From the NCBI GenBank assembly GCA_033964015.1, contig CM066925.1, positions 930,001 through 994,000 of the forward strand: 64,000 nucleotides of DNA. The letters run 5' to 3'. The DNA is from Scolanthus callimorphus (lineage: Eukaryota; Cnidaria; Anthozoa; Actiniaria; Edwardsiidae). The translations under genes were made by a program, and so were the position numbers. The notes under the pieces are model-generated. The model saw only the letters and a list, made by a program, of their open reading frames with translations. It made no database searches and was not told the DNA's origin. Positions 9,110 through 19,055 of the stretch are shown here, in pieces (within the stretch, counting starts at the first letter, position 1; each line of letters begins with the position of its first letter).

Positions 9110-11368
9110 ATGATATGGTCATGGGAAACGTCGGATAGCTTCGATTCCGAGCTTCAACAACTTCAGATGAGTCCTGTTAACACCACAACAAACTGGGTCG
9201 ACTCCCAGGGACACCCCGTTAAAGTCAGTGGGGATTTAGCAGCGTACGGAAATGAAGCCAGGTTACGTCGTATTCAAAATGGAGAGGTTATCGGTGATAT
9301 TTCAGAGTTGTTTTTTCGTGACCCGAACTCCTTTCAGGCAGGAGAACTGCATAACCACCTTAACCATTGGGAGTTCGTAGCGCAAGCAAATCCGAGCCCA
9401 AAACGCTCAGAGATTTTGACGTGGATAAAGGAAAAAGTCTCCGTTGACCCGTATTTCATGCATTTCAGGGGTAACTTCAAAGGCGAGCACTTTGATTCGA
9501 GCCGGCCCCCAAGGAAAATATTCAGGAATAACCCATCCTGCAAACCCTTTAGAGAGTTTGTGACAAACACGCTGGTCGCCAGAGTAAAAACAGGGGCAGT
9601 CTCGCTGTTAGGGCGAGTGGGTGCGGTCCACCCCCCTCATCTCGTACTTCCGCTGACCGTTGAACCAACGAAACCGCGCCTGTGTCATGATGCGCGGTTT
9701 CTCAACTTATGGATGCGCGACATGCCATTCTGCCTGGATAAGCTGATTGACCTGCCACGGTACGTTGCTAAGGACACTTACCAAACCGTACTGGACGACA
9801 AATCGGGATACGACCACATCCTTCTGACGGAGGAAAGCCGTACTTACTTCGGGATCCAATGGGGTGGCTGGTATTTCGTCTACAATACCCTCCCTTTTGG
9901 CTGGAAAATCAGCCCGTATGTGTATCATTCTACGGGGCTCGTAGCCTCCAACTTCTTCCGAAGTATTGGTATTCCATGTCTCTTATATATAGATGATCGC
10001 CACAATGGTGAACTTCAAGTACCACTCGATAAAGGCGAGTACGCTATGTTAAAAAGTGCCGACGATCGACATCAAGCGGCGGCCAAATCAGCTATTTTCT
10101 TAGTCGCCTATCACCTCGTGAAACTGGGTTACTTCCTGGGACTACAGAAGTCAGTGTTGGTGCCGAGAAAGGTAGTCCCTTACTTGGGATTCCTATCCGA
10201 CTCCTCCCGTCAGGTATTCCATCTTAAACCAGACAAGAAGGACAAGTTCCTTGCACTCATACGAGAAATCCTTGGCAGCTCGAAAGTCTCAGTGAAAACC
10301 TTACAGCGTCTGACAGGAAAGTGTATCTCGTTTAGCCTTGCTGTTCCCGCTACAGGGCTGTTTATCAGGCGAATGAATAGCGCCATCTCGCGGGGTATAC
10401 AGTCCCCTTCCAAGTTGATCCCTCTAGAAGGAGACCTACGAGAGGAGATCTCCCACTGGACTTTCCTAGAAGGCTGGGATGAGCCTCTGCCATGGAGGGA
10501 CGAGCGACATGTAAGAGTATCGATTGCAACAGATGCGTCTGGTACAGGTTGGGGTGGGGTACTATTATCACCCTCACCTGGGGAGAGAATAGGCGACTAC
10601 TGGACGGAAGAACAGCTTACCTACGACATATCGACCAAGGAGGCAATTGCTGTCAACAATGTGCTGATGGCCTTTCAAGATAAAATAGTCAACGCTCGTG
10701 TGAACGCCTCGGTAGATAATAAGTCAGTTGTTGAAGCCTGGAACAACAAAACAGGGAAAGGCTTGGAACTCAACAAAGTTCTCAAGAGGTTGTTCTTTAC
10801 CACAATGGAACTTAACATCTCCCTCTCTATGACGTACGTACCTACTAAGGAAAACCCAGCGGACGCACCTTCTAGACGTCTCTCCCCCACGGATAGTAGG
10901 CTATCAGACCACTTATGGCAGATTGTTGAACGTGAGTTTGGGGGCGAATATGGGCATTCGTGTGATATGATGGCACTAGACTCGAATGCCATGACAAACG
11001 CACAAGGGAGACCCTTACCGCACTTTACACCAGTCCACACCCCGGGGTCACTAGGGGTAGACGTTTTCGCGCAAGACCTAGCACTCCATGGCAGCGTTAT
11101 GAGGAGACCCTATGTTTTCCCGCCAATGCTACTTACCGGCCCTGTAGTACGGTTCTTACAATCATTCAGGCAATGTTGCACTATTGTAGTCATGGATACA
11201 TTCCCGAGAAAATACTGGTGGCCAATTATTGAAAAGTTGGCATCCAAAAAGAAGCTGCTTGCGTCTCGTGGTGATAGTCGCGCCCTGCTGGTCCCGACAA
11301 AAAAGGGCTGGTTCCCACACAAAGGCATCCCTGGGGATCTATGGGCCTTCGCAGTCACTTTCCTATAA
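9110..11368 (+). CDS. Reverse transcriptase-RNase H of the Ngaro-like element
   Basis: An intact 752-codon frame. The RT core spans about residues 170-370. Catalytic aspartates are in VLDDKSGYDH (around 228-230) and LLYIDD (293-296), and the LPFGWKISP block is at 261-269. RNase H spans about 470-590 with its acidic residues in place: D475 in ATDASGTGWGG, E511 in STKEAIAV, D536 in ASVDNKSV and D585 in ENPADAPSR. These are the DIRS/Ngaro-clade signatures. The enzyme copies element RNA into cDNA and degrades the template. The C-terminal 150 residues (YVFPPMLLTGPVVRFLQ...) are the linker seen before the recombinase in this clade. The stop precedes the recombinase frame by about 70 bp, so the two products are separate here. 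The 9110 start is the first ATG of the frame. Confidence 0.93.
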   Translation: MIWSWETSDSFDSELQQLQMSPVNTTTNWVDSQGHPVKVSGDLAAYGNEARLRRIQNGEVIGDISELFFRDPNSFQAGELHNHLNHWEFVAQANPSPKRSEILTWIKEKVSVDPYFMHFRGNFKGEHFDSSRPPRKIFRNNPSCKPFREFVTNTLVARVKTGAVSLLGRVGAVHPPHLVLPLTVEPTKPRLCHDARFLNLWMRDMPFCLDKLIDLPRYVAKDTYQTVLDDKSGYDHILLTEESRTYFGIQWGGWYFVYNTLPFGWKISPYVYHSTGLVASNFFRSIGIPCLLYIDDRHNGELQVPLDKGEYAMLKSADDRHQAAAKSAIFLVAYHLVKLGYFLGLQKSVLVPRKVVPYLGFLSDSSRQVFHLKPDKKDKFLALIREILGSSKVSVKTLQRLTGKCISFSLAVPATGLFIRRMNSAISRGIQSPSKLIPLEGDLREEISHWTFLEGWDEPLPWRDERHVRVSIATDASGTGWGGVLLSPSPGERIGDYWTEEQLTYDISTKEAIAVNNVLMAFQDKIVNARVNASVDNKSVVEAWNNKTGKGLELNKVLKRLFFTTMELNISLSMTYVPTKENPADAPSRRLSPTDSRLSDHLWQIVEREFGGEYGHSCDMMALDSNAMTNAQGRPLPHFTPVHTPGSLGVDVFAQDLALHGSVMRRPYVFPPMLLTGPVVRFLQSFRQCCTIVVMDTFPRKYWWPIIEKLASKKKLLASRGDSRALLVPTKKGWFPHKGIPGDLWAFAVTFL

Positions 11369-11440
11369 ACTCGCTCTGGTATGCACCCTGAACGATATGT
11401 CTGAGCATAATCAAAACGAACGCAGCCCTCTGAGAAAATA

Positions 11441-12823
11441 TTGTTTGTTCGACAGGAACTTCCAGTGATTGCAAAGTTGTTTGTCCCGTCTGTTAGATGT
11501 CCCACGTGCGCACACGCCAACGACGACGATTTTCGTTATTGTCAACGATGCGGGTACAAACGAAAGTTGATAAACCGCAAGTCGCTTGCTAGCCAATTGG
11601 ATATTACTGTTAATGTTGAGGAGATCGACGCCCGACTTCAGCAGCTCTGGAATTATGAGCAAGCTACGAGTTATAAGAAGCAAAAGGACTCTCTTCAGAA
11701 AGAACTGGAAAAGTTCCTGGCTAAGCTACCTGGGTACGTTTCGCTCGCCACAGTTACCCCTAAGGATTTGTGTCGATTCTTAATTTTCAAAGACAGAAAT
11801 GGGAAAACCCAAGTGCACCGCAATAGCTGTGAATTTATAGGACGTCATGGCCAATTTGCCTGCGGTTGTCCGTCACGACTCTCATACAAAACTGTAGATT
11901 CTTATATTGGCAAGTTAAGGTCCATATTCCATTCTATTGGACGGGACGGAGAATGGGATAAGAGACTAGGTCTGGGTAACCCCGCCTCTGATAAGCTAGT
12001 AAAAGACTATCTTCGTTTGGTCACTGCAGAGCAGTTACAGGCTCGTGTAACTCCCAAGCAGGCCACACCTTTCTTTATAGACAAACTTACTCAGTTATCT
12101 CAGCACCTAGATAGAGAGCTAACCTCAGCCAAATCTAGAATAGAACGCTTTATCATAGCTAGAGATCAAGCCTACTTCAAGACAGCGTTTTTTAGTGGGG
12201 ATCGCCCAGGCGATCTAGGGCAGGTTAAGGTTCCAGAGATCTTACGTTTCCCGAATGACGATGGTTTTCTATTTAACCATGTATGGGGTAAAACCCTAAG
12301 GGATGGGGACAGTAATGTCTTTGGTGTAAGACGAAATCCACAGGCTGTCATTTGCCCAATTAGAGGAATTGAGAAGTATATGGACGTAGCTCGTGACATA
12401 GGGATAGACCTGACGAAGGGCTACCTATTCCGCCCTACAACACCAAAGAACGGAGTGCAAGACTCACCGCTCAGTTCCTCAGCGGCAGACGCACGACTTA
12501 AATTTTACCTCAATAACATGAAGGCTGATAATGGGGAAACATTACACGGTTTCCGATCTGGCTGTGCCATAACCCTTGCATTAACCGGAGCTGACCTATC
12601 CGAGATCATGGAACATGTAGGCTGGGCTCGGAGGCACACTGCCCTGTACTATCTGCAGCTTGCGAAAGTGCTCAACCCTGCAGGTGCTTCAGCAAGGCTC
12701 TCCGCACCTTCTACTGAGAAATCAACAGCTCCATGGCAGGATATCAACCAACTGAAGCGGTTTGTCTGCGCTTTTCCAAGTCCCCAGTCAAACAAGAGGC
12801 CTGCACAGGGTACTCAGCGCTAA
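11441..12823 (+). CDS. Tyrosine recombinase of the Ngaro-like element
   Basis: An intact 460-codon frame. An N-terminal four-cysteine zinc ribbon (CPTC at 20-23, CQRC at 34-37) is followed by a helical core-binding region. The catalytic domain starts near residue 240. The tyrosine-recombinase residues are visible: R255 in FFSGDRPGDL, a candidate lysine in WGKTLR (K284), H369-x-x-R372 in LHGFRSG, H392 in EHVGW and the nucleophile in ALYYLQLAK (Y403 or Y404). The enzyme is expected to integrate a circular cDNA into the genome, in place of a DDE integrase. It lies between the RT frame and repeat B1, the standard place. The first methionine is used as the start; residues upstream of the zinc ribbon may be dispensable. 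Confidence 0.93.
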   Translation: MFVRQELPVIAKLFVPSVRCPTCAHANDDDFRYCQRCGYKRKLINRKSLASQLDITVNVEEIDARLQQLWNYEQATSYKKQKDSLQKELEKFLAKLPGYVSLATVTPKDLCRFLIFKDRNGKTQVHRNSCEFIGRHGQFACGCPSRLSYKTVDSYIGKLRSIFHSIGRDGEWDKRLGLGNPASDKLVKDYLRLVTAEQLQARVTPKQATPFFIDKLTQLSQHLDRELTSAKSRIERFIIARDQAYFKTAFFSGDRPGDLGQVKVPEILRFPNDDGFLFNHVWGKTLRDGDSNVFGVRRNPQAVICPIRGIEKYMDVARDIGIDLTKGYLFRPTTPKNGVQDSPLSSSAADARLKFYLNNMKADNGETLHGFRSGCAITLALTGADLSEIMEHVGWARRHTALYYLQLAKVLNPAGASARLSAPSTEKSTAPWQDINQLKRFVCAFPSPQSNKRPAQGTQR

Positions 12824-13018
12824 GCTAGTTATCGTCGAGAATTATAATTATAGTTGATAGATAGACCTTCTATGTCAACATACGACTGCACCTGTGTTTA
12901 TTTTGTTTGGGTTTGAGAGTTTGGGAGTGAGGTTTGGGGGGAAATGGGTATTTTTCTGTAGAGGTATTGCAGGGTAGTTGCAAGGCAAGCCATTGAAGGA
13001 TCAGTAAGGCGATGGCTG
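12824..13018 (+). other. 3' untranslated region of the Ngaro-like element
   Basis: About 195 bp between the recombinase stop and repeat B1, G/T-rich (GTTTGGGTTTGAGAGTTTGG). No gene. It probably carries the transcription end signals, but no clear AATAAA was seen. Confidence 0.5.
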
Positions 13019-13089
13019 GCTGAACAATATTCCCTTCCCATTCCTTAATACCACTGAGCATGAGTGTGAGTGTTGTTGAATAGAATACT
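13019..13089 (+). repeat. Split direct repeat B1
   Basis: 71 bp starting GCTGAACAATATTCCCTTCC, with no difference from B2 (13344-13414) seen by eye. It is followed by a 38-bp spacer and then A2. Confidence 0.9.
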
Positions 13090-13127
13090 ATTCAAAATAC
13101 TCATAATGATATGCGAAGTGGAATTAT

Positions 13128-13263
13128 GGTTACATAACCCCTTATTCAAGGTCTGACAATCAGATTATGTAAGATCTCACGACCAGGATGCCATAAATAC
13201 CAGAATCCGGCAAACAACCCTCACATTCTAGCTCAGTTTTCAGCGGGGCCGAACAAAGTGAAC
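13128..13263 (+). repeat. Split direct repeat A2
   Basis: 136 bp matching A1, offset by 5916 bp. After it the sequence diverges into (ACCC)n and a short stretch that resembles, in inverted orientation, the sequence just after A1 (TTCGCGTGG / CCACGCGAA). Confidence 0.9.
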
Positions 13264-13343
13264 GACCCACCCACCCACCCAGATTCGCGTGGTCGTAAGG
13301 TGGCAACACCCCTAAGCCAAGCTGTACCAGCTTAGCTTAGCCC

Positions 13344-13414
13344 GCTGAACAATATTCCCTTCCCATTCCTTAATACCACTGAGCATGAGTGTGAGTGTTG
13401 TTGAATAGAATACT
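13344..13414 (+). repeat. Split direct repeat B2, element 3' end
   Basis: 71 bp matching B1. The shared sequence ends at TAGAATACT, after which B1 and B2 flanks differ, placing the 3' terminus of the element here. Confidence 0.88.
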
Positions 13415-14690
13415 TTTTCAATCACATTGTTTTGGTTTGGTTGTGTCAACTGGTCAAATTCAAAATGCACGCTCAACTGGACATGCCGCATGCACGGGGA
13501 AATGCATTCTTTTATAGAAGAAACTGCCTCACGCATTCCTTTATGCGCACTTGTTGGACGAAAAGTGAGAAAAGTGCATGTAATTTATTCTCGGGATCGA
13601 ATGAAGCGTGTATTGTACAATGAATTTGACGTTTGCCGCAAAATTAAATTAAGTCGAATCTCCCTCGAAGCAATTATTAAATAGATTCGATGCGAGTGAG
13701 ATTCGACGTATGCCCTAGGCCTAAGAGAACTTTCCCATGTCATAAGTCAAATACAGTGCCTGACTAGGAATCTTGAAACACGTTTCCATACGTAACTCAA
13801 TAATTCTTAGTGGATTCCGTTGTCAAACATCAATAAAAACTCTATACAAGGGGTCATTTCTATGCAAAGGAAAGCGCTAGAATATTGACCTGTGTCACAG
13901 TACAAAAATATGGTTGATAATCGAAAACTCGAATTCGAAAATGACTGTGCAAAATGATTGAAAATACCCTGAAAATACTGGTGATTTTGACTAATCGAAA
14001 AACAAAGCGTAAACCACCAAAACTAACTATGAATGCGATTAGAACTTTTGAGGGATTTAGTTAAAAAGGCAATGTGATACAATCTTCAACAGAAGTTGTT
14101 AAAAATTGATAAAACAATCTTCAAATAGAGTTGTTAAAAATTAATAAAAGAAATTAGATTAACAAACTTATTAGGTAAAACAAATTGTATAAGAAACGAA
14201 TGAAGATAATTATTGTTACAGACTGAATTTTAAGAAAGGAGAGGCAGCATCAATTTTATGAATCATTATGGGATCTGTCCGATCGAAAAACATTTAGAGT
14301 TGCGAATGAACTTGCAACTTGCCTTTCATTAAATGTAATAAATAAATAAGCATTTGTCTTTTTGTGGACGTATCTTGGGTGCATCGGACAGATGGCCTGT
14401 CGCATCCCCTTTCTCAATAAATTTAAGATGTATAAAAGGGCTCGATTTTCAAGTTGTTAGAGAGAGTAGAGGGAGCTTCGGCTCCCAAATTGAGAGTGGA
14501 ATCAACAAGCTATTAAAAAGGTAAACTCAACATCTCTAGTAGTCACTCGTTGTCCCTGTTCGTTCCTGTCGTAGTTCCCCAGTTGCAGGACTTTCGTCGT
14601 GTAACACCTGTTACGCGTTACAGTCTAGAACTATGGTATGACTAGTTTTACGGGAAAACTAGGTGGTCTGCGTCGGCGGAGACGTGAACA
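13415..14690. other. No recognisable gene between the two retroelements
   Basis: Holds a weak fold-back around 13626-13711 related to 4704-4830. The rest is AT-rich with no protein I recognise. Around 14274-14395 the words GGGATCTGTCCGATCG and GCATCGGACAGATGG form a short inverted pair. The stretch 14450-14640 looks like the edge of a further unassigned repeat. Confidence 0.4.
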
Positions 14691-14707
14691 TGAACAACAA
14701 CAACTAA

Positions 14708-14792
14708 AGGTTGAGATTTATGTTAAACGCCGTGGAAAAATGGTGTTTTGTTGACGTTTCGAGCGTTAGCCCTTCGTCGGAGCAAAGAGAGA
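14708..14792 (+). repeat. Penelope 5' terminal repeat
   Basis: AGGTTGAGATTTATGTTAAA through GGAGCAAAGAGAGA is the reverse complement of 17119-17203 with about one difference. Upstream CAACAACAACTAA probably also belongs to it, because the solo copy at 4678-4697 carries the matching TTGGTTGTTGTTGTT. Confidence 0.85.
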
Positions 14793-16938
14793 CTAGATCC
14801 GTTCTCGGGAAGGGCCTTAATTTCGTGCCTATATCCAACAAGGCAGACGAATTTACAGCTAGGCAAGATACAGAGCGTTTTCTCCGTCGCGTTAAACTCA
14901 GAGCTCATTTTCACAATAGGGACTCAGAACCGGTTGAGAAAGACGACTTTGAAGCTCTTAAACCACGCTCATCTCACTGGACTCCTAACGACGGTCAATT
15001 TTCTGCCGTTGATCTTTTTGTTAAAAAATGTCGTCAGGACCTACAGCGCGTGCATTTCAACCGCAAACTTAATTTCAGCAACCTTTCTAGGGAAGAGATG
15101 TCAGCTCTTAGATCTCTCCGCATGAGTAAAGACGTTGTCATTAAGCCTGCCGACAAAGGCGGCGCGGTGGTCGTTTGGCGCACCGACCTGTAGAAACAGG
15201 AAGCCGCGCGCCAACTCTCCGACACTACCTTCTATTCTAAACTTAAGAAAGACCTCACGACCACCAACCAGAATACTATTTCTAAAACTATTAAGAAACT
15301 TATCTTAGATCATGAGCTGCCTAAGACTGCTACTAATCTTATCGTTACTACTCCTAGAACGTCTAATATCTACTTTCTGCCCAAAATCCACAAGGCCAAC
15401 AATCCGGGGCGCCCTATTGTTTCTGCATGTAATTGTCCTACAGAGCTCATTTCGAGCTATTTAGACAAACAGATGGCCCCGTTCGTCAAAGCACTTCCCT
15501 CTTATATTAAGGATACCAACCATGCTCTCCACATTTTCAACAACTTTTCTTTTCCTGCCGATAGTGCGCATAGGTTTATCTTCACTATGGATGTTAAGTC
15601 TTTGTATACAGTCATTCCCAATGACGAGGGTCTAAAGGCCCTTAAACACTTCTTTGACCGTAGGAGTGTCTTAGAACCTAGCACTGCCACTCTACTCAGA
15701 CTAGCTGACTTAGTCCTCACTCTTAACTGCTTTTCTTTTTCAGGCGATTTTTATCAGCAAGTCAATGGAGTAGCCATGGGTACTAAAATGGGACCTAGTT
15801 ACGCCAACCTCTTCGTTGGCTACATCGAGGACCTAATTTTTCAGCAGTACGATGGCCCCACGCCTCATTTCTACGGACGCTACATTGACGATTGCATTGG
15901 CGCTACATCGTGCCCTAAGCCTGACCTCGAGCGCTTCATTTCTTTTGTCAACAACTTTCACCCAGCGCTCGAATTCACATGGGAAATTTCGGAGACCTCT
16001 CTCACATTCTTAGATATCAATCTTACTATTAACGGAGACCGCTTAGCTACTTCCGTTCACTACAAACCTACTTATTCTCATGGTTACCTGTTGTTCTCTT
16101 CATCGCACCCCGCGCATGTCAAGACAGCTACCCCGTTCTCTCAGTTTCTCCGACTCCGTCGCTTGTGCAGCGAGGAGGCCGATTTTATTGCTAAATCGGA
16201 CGAAATGAGCGAGTTTTTCAGAAATCGTGGTTACCCTGACAATGTCGTTGCTAACGCCCTTAGCCGCGCCCGTTCGATCGACAGAACCACAGCCTTGCAG
16301 GCATCAGAACCCACTCTAGAGGATAGGATTCCCTTCCCCCTTAATTTTCATCCTACTAACCTAGCAATCAAGCATTTTGTATCCAGGAACTTTAAGATCC
16401 TACAAAGGGACCCGGAAACAGCCGCCATTTTCCCCAAGCCGCCTTTGTTCTCTTTTAAGCGGGACCGAAACTTGCGCAATTCTCTTGTTAGAGGCGTTCT
16501 CACGCCTGGCGGTCTACAGCCCGGCACTTTCAAATGTACTAGAAAATGCACAACGTGTGATCATGTCGTTTCCACCACCCGGATCCTCGGCCCTAGCGGC
16601 GAGTCTTTTAACATCACGGATCACTTTGATTGCACCACCGCCAACGTCATATATTGTATTACTTGCTCCCTTTGCCGCATGATCTATATAGGACAAACGG
16701 TCAAATGCTTTCTACGCGCTTTTGCCAGCACCGCAATGATGTGAACAAAAATGACCGTAACAAACCAGTGGCCCGACACTTCAATCTTCCCGGTCACACT
16801 ATAGATCATATGACTGTTTGCGGTGTTTCTCTTCACAACGGGTCTAATCATTCTCGCTTCCAGAAAGAGAATAGACTTATTCTTTCACTCGGTTGCCGGT
16901 CACCCCACGGCATCAATGAATTTTTCTCTTATATCTAG
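14711..16938 (+). pseudogene. Penelope-like RT-endonuclease ORF with stop and frameshift
   Basis: The frame opens at 14711 and is interrupted by a TAG at 15191-15193. It continues in the same frame through 16744, so the stop is probably a point change. Before it lies the Penelope-conserved KPADKGGAVVVW. After it come FLPKIHK, the RT blocks FTMDVKSLY, GVAMGTKMGPSYANLF and the catalytic RYIDDCIG (about 16 kb), then a zinc-binding CTRKCTTCDH. The GIY-YIG endonuclease begins NVIYCITCSLCRMIYIGQT (16640-16695). A frameshift near 16690-16710 moves the rest into another frame, FCQHRNDVNKN... to RFQKENRLI at 16705-16938, which supplies the endonuclease arginine and glutamate. This copy is probably inactive. 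The initiator is uncertain, because the first residues translate the terminal repeat. Confidence 0.88.
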
Positions 16939-17118
16939 TTTTCTACATCTCATCATATTTCCTCTTTCTTTACTTTTTCTCACTAGTTTGCGATTTAAAT
17001 GGCCCATGGCATCCTTTGTTATTCTTAACCAATTATCACCTTTAGTCATTCCGAATGTTTATCTGTTGCCTAGCAACGGCTCTACATTACTTTATAAACA
17101 GCCCCACTCCCTCTGTTT

Positions 17119-17203
17119 TCTCTCTTTGCTCCGACGAAGGGCTAACGCTCGAAACGTCAGCAAAACACCATTTTTTCACGGCGTTTAACATAAATCTCAA
17201 CCT
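17119..17203 (+). repeat. Penelope 3' terminal repeat
   Basis: Reverse-complement partner of 14708-14792. It carries CCGACGAAGGGCTAACGCTC, present in all three copies in the window. Confidence 0.85.
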
Positions 17204-17615
17204 GACTTTCTGGCCCTAAAACCGTTGAGAAACTTTCTGTTGCAATTAGTGGTAGGTTGACCCTCATTTTTTCATAGAATGACTGTTTCCTTGTATTTTC
17301 AAATCAAATAAGAACCTGTTTTAGGCTAAAATTCTAGGTTCTTATATGCGCGTTTTAACTGTATCATTTTAATGCTTTTGAAGAGTAACGCAGATAATTA
17401 TTTTTATTAATTATTAATAAATTATTATTAAAATCAATAATTATTTGTCAAAAACTGATTTTTTCGTTTCAGCTTTATTATCATCATTATTGTTATTATT
17501 ATTATTATTATTTCGTTTGACCAAGTTCTAGTACGTCATAATTCAATAGAACCACTCGCGCCATCATATATCAAAGAACTATCGGTTTTTTACTGACCGG
17601 GTCGTGCCTTGCAAT
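17204..17615. other. AT-rich spacer with (ATT)n
   Basis: No gene. It contains ATT-rich tracts at 17395-17460 and a cleaner (TTA)n run at about 17490-17513. Confidence 0.6.
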
Positions 17616-19055
17616 CAATCAATCAATCATTTATTTGCATTCCATATACATAAATGGCATTGCAGAGGGAACCAAATTACGGTTTACATTAATATTTAAA
17701 ATACAATTGATGACTTTTCTCAAAAGCTTCATACACAAAATGTGCTAATTTTTTACAAACGAAAAGATCAACATTATTGAATAGGAATAGGAATTTATCA
17801 GTATAACTCAGATTTGGAAAGGTGGAATAGTGTTGTTTTATTCCGGTGAGTTTTCTAATTGTGAGCCATCTAGAAAGAAACAAAATTTTCCAAGTGTAGA
17901 TTTCCTACTTTGTTTCTGAAAAATTACTACTTTTGTCTTCTTTTTGTTTACAGACATTAACCAGTCTTTACAGAATTGATCAATTACGTTTATGGCTTTT
18001 TGGAGACCTGACGCGCTGGTTGAGAAGAGAACTAGGTCATCTGCATAAAATAATGAGTTTAATGAAGATCCGTTTGGCAAAATGACAGGGTCTAAGCCAG
18101 CAGTGTTTTGCAACAAAAAAGGTATATCGTTTAAGTATAAATTGAATAGCAGTGGGGAAAGAATGCACCCTTGCCTCACACCTCTGTTATAATCAAAATA
18201 TTCAGATCTCATATCTCCTGTTTTAATACAGCATTCTGACTGTGAGTACATATCGGCAATTAAACTGAGAAATTTACCTCCAAGACCACATTTTACTAGT
18301 TTGTACAAAAAGCCATGGTGCCACAGAGTCAAAAGCCTTTCGGAAATCAACAAAACAACAAAATAATCTTCCTTTAGGTGTATTTGTTACATATTTATCG
18401 ATCAGCGTCCTTAACGAAAAGATATGATCGGATGTCCTAAAGCCTGGCAAAACTTTGATGTGGTGAGATTGTATCTTCCGGAACGGAAGAATGAAGTTTG
18501 CTAAAGTGTTCTAAGAGATTATTCACAGGTATTGCCTGTTGAGAGGACTTAGAATCGGTGCTCCTCAAAGGTTTTATAGATGACCAAAACGCTCGAGAAT
18601 CTTGTTCCTTAGCTAAGTCATCAATGGTAGCATTGTAATAGGCATGCTTCTTCTGTTTCAAAAGTGACTTGTACGATTTATTAATGTTACGAAACTCATC
18701 TCTTAACATTAAGTTAAGTGGGTTCTTGTGTAATTAATTATTAGAAACGCTGTTATATCGTTTTCGGTAGAAACAATAATTATCAAACCAAGCTTGAGAA
18801 TTATGCGTTTTCTTGGGGCTTTTAGAATTTTTCGCAAGTCTCAGCGAATGTTTCGCAGCTGTTTAAAAAATAAGATTAAATTGAGAAACCGCATCATTGA
18901 CACCTACTGAAGAAGGATCAAAGTTACTTTCTTGAAAAATCTCTTTCAAATTTCAAATTTCTGGGAAAAGTAAAGAGTCTGTGAAATTTTGATTCTTGTC
19001 AGATCTCCAAGCAAATTGAATTGGAAGCATGGATAGCTTAGTGTCTGCAGTCTTC
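17616..19055 (-). mobile_element. Non-LTR retrotransposon (LINE) remnant, minus strand
   Basis: Reading on the minus strand: endonuclease-RT linker sequence (QFAWRSDKNQNFTDSL near 19010, QAWFDNYCFYRK near 18790), the RT core and a 3' tail of (GATT)n at 17616-17635. The tail marks the 3' end and the element is 5'-truncated. Several frameshifts and stops interrupt the coding sequence. Part of it is duplicated at 19225-19982. Confidence 0.85.
17838..18709 (-). pseudogene. LINE reverse transcriptase, frameshifted
   Basis: Two frames make up one protein. 18709-18437 encodes the linker (LLKQKKHAYYNATIDDLAKE...AFWSSIKPL). 18353-17838 encodes RT fingers and palm: WHHGFLYKLVKCGLGG, the template-contact block GVRQGCILSPLLFNLYLNDI and the catalytic FYADDLVLFS. 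Between them DFRKAFDSV (near 18330) is in another frame, showing a one-base shift just before the WHHG block. The C-terminal thumb decays after LDGSQLENSPE. The domain belongs to the non-LTR RT family (CR1/L2/Rex-like clades share these blocks), but the clade cannot be fixed by eye. Not functional. Confidence 0.85.

Larger units (their letters stand above)
7212..13414 (+). mobile_element. Ngaro-like tyrosine-recombinase retrotransposon
   Basis: A 6.2-kb element with gag, RT-RNase H and tyrosine recombinase in that order on one strand. It has the split direct repeats typical of Ngaro/PAT elements: A1 at 7212-7347, B1 at 13019-13089, A2 at 13128-13263 and B2 at 13344-13414. No adenine methyltransferase domain is seen, which favours Ngaro over DIRS1. 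Such elements are thought to make a circular cDNA through the overlapping repeats and to integrate by recombinase, without target duplication. The A pair and the B pair are each identical as far as I can read, and the two enzyme frames are open, so the copy looks young. Confidence 0.9.
14692..17203 (+). mobile_element. Penelope-like retroelement (RT + GIY-YIG)
   Basis: A 2.5-kb element with a single damaged reading frame. It has Penelope-type RT motifs, a C-terminal GIY-YIG endonuclease and an inverted terminal repeat of about 85 bp (14708-14792 against 17119-17203). Inverted or tandem pseudo-LTRs are characteristic of this order. A solo copy of the 3' region lies at 4418-4703. The 3' end here stops at CTCAACCT, short of the sequence the solo copy continues into. 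Confidence 0.88.

Noticed and set aside
7212..13414. DIRS1-type element with methyltransferase
   Set aside because: No DPPY-type methyltransferase motif is seen between RNase H and the recombinase, and the terminal repeats are split direct, not inverted.
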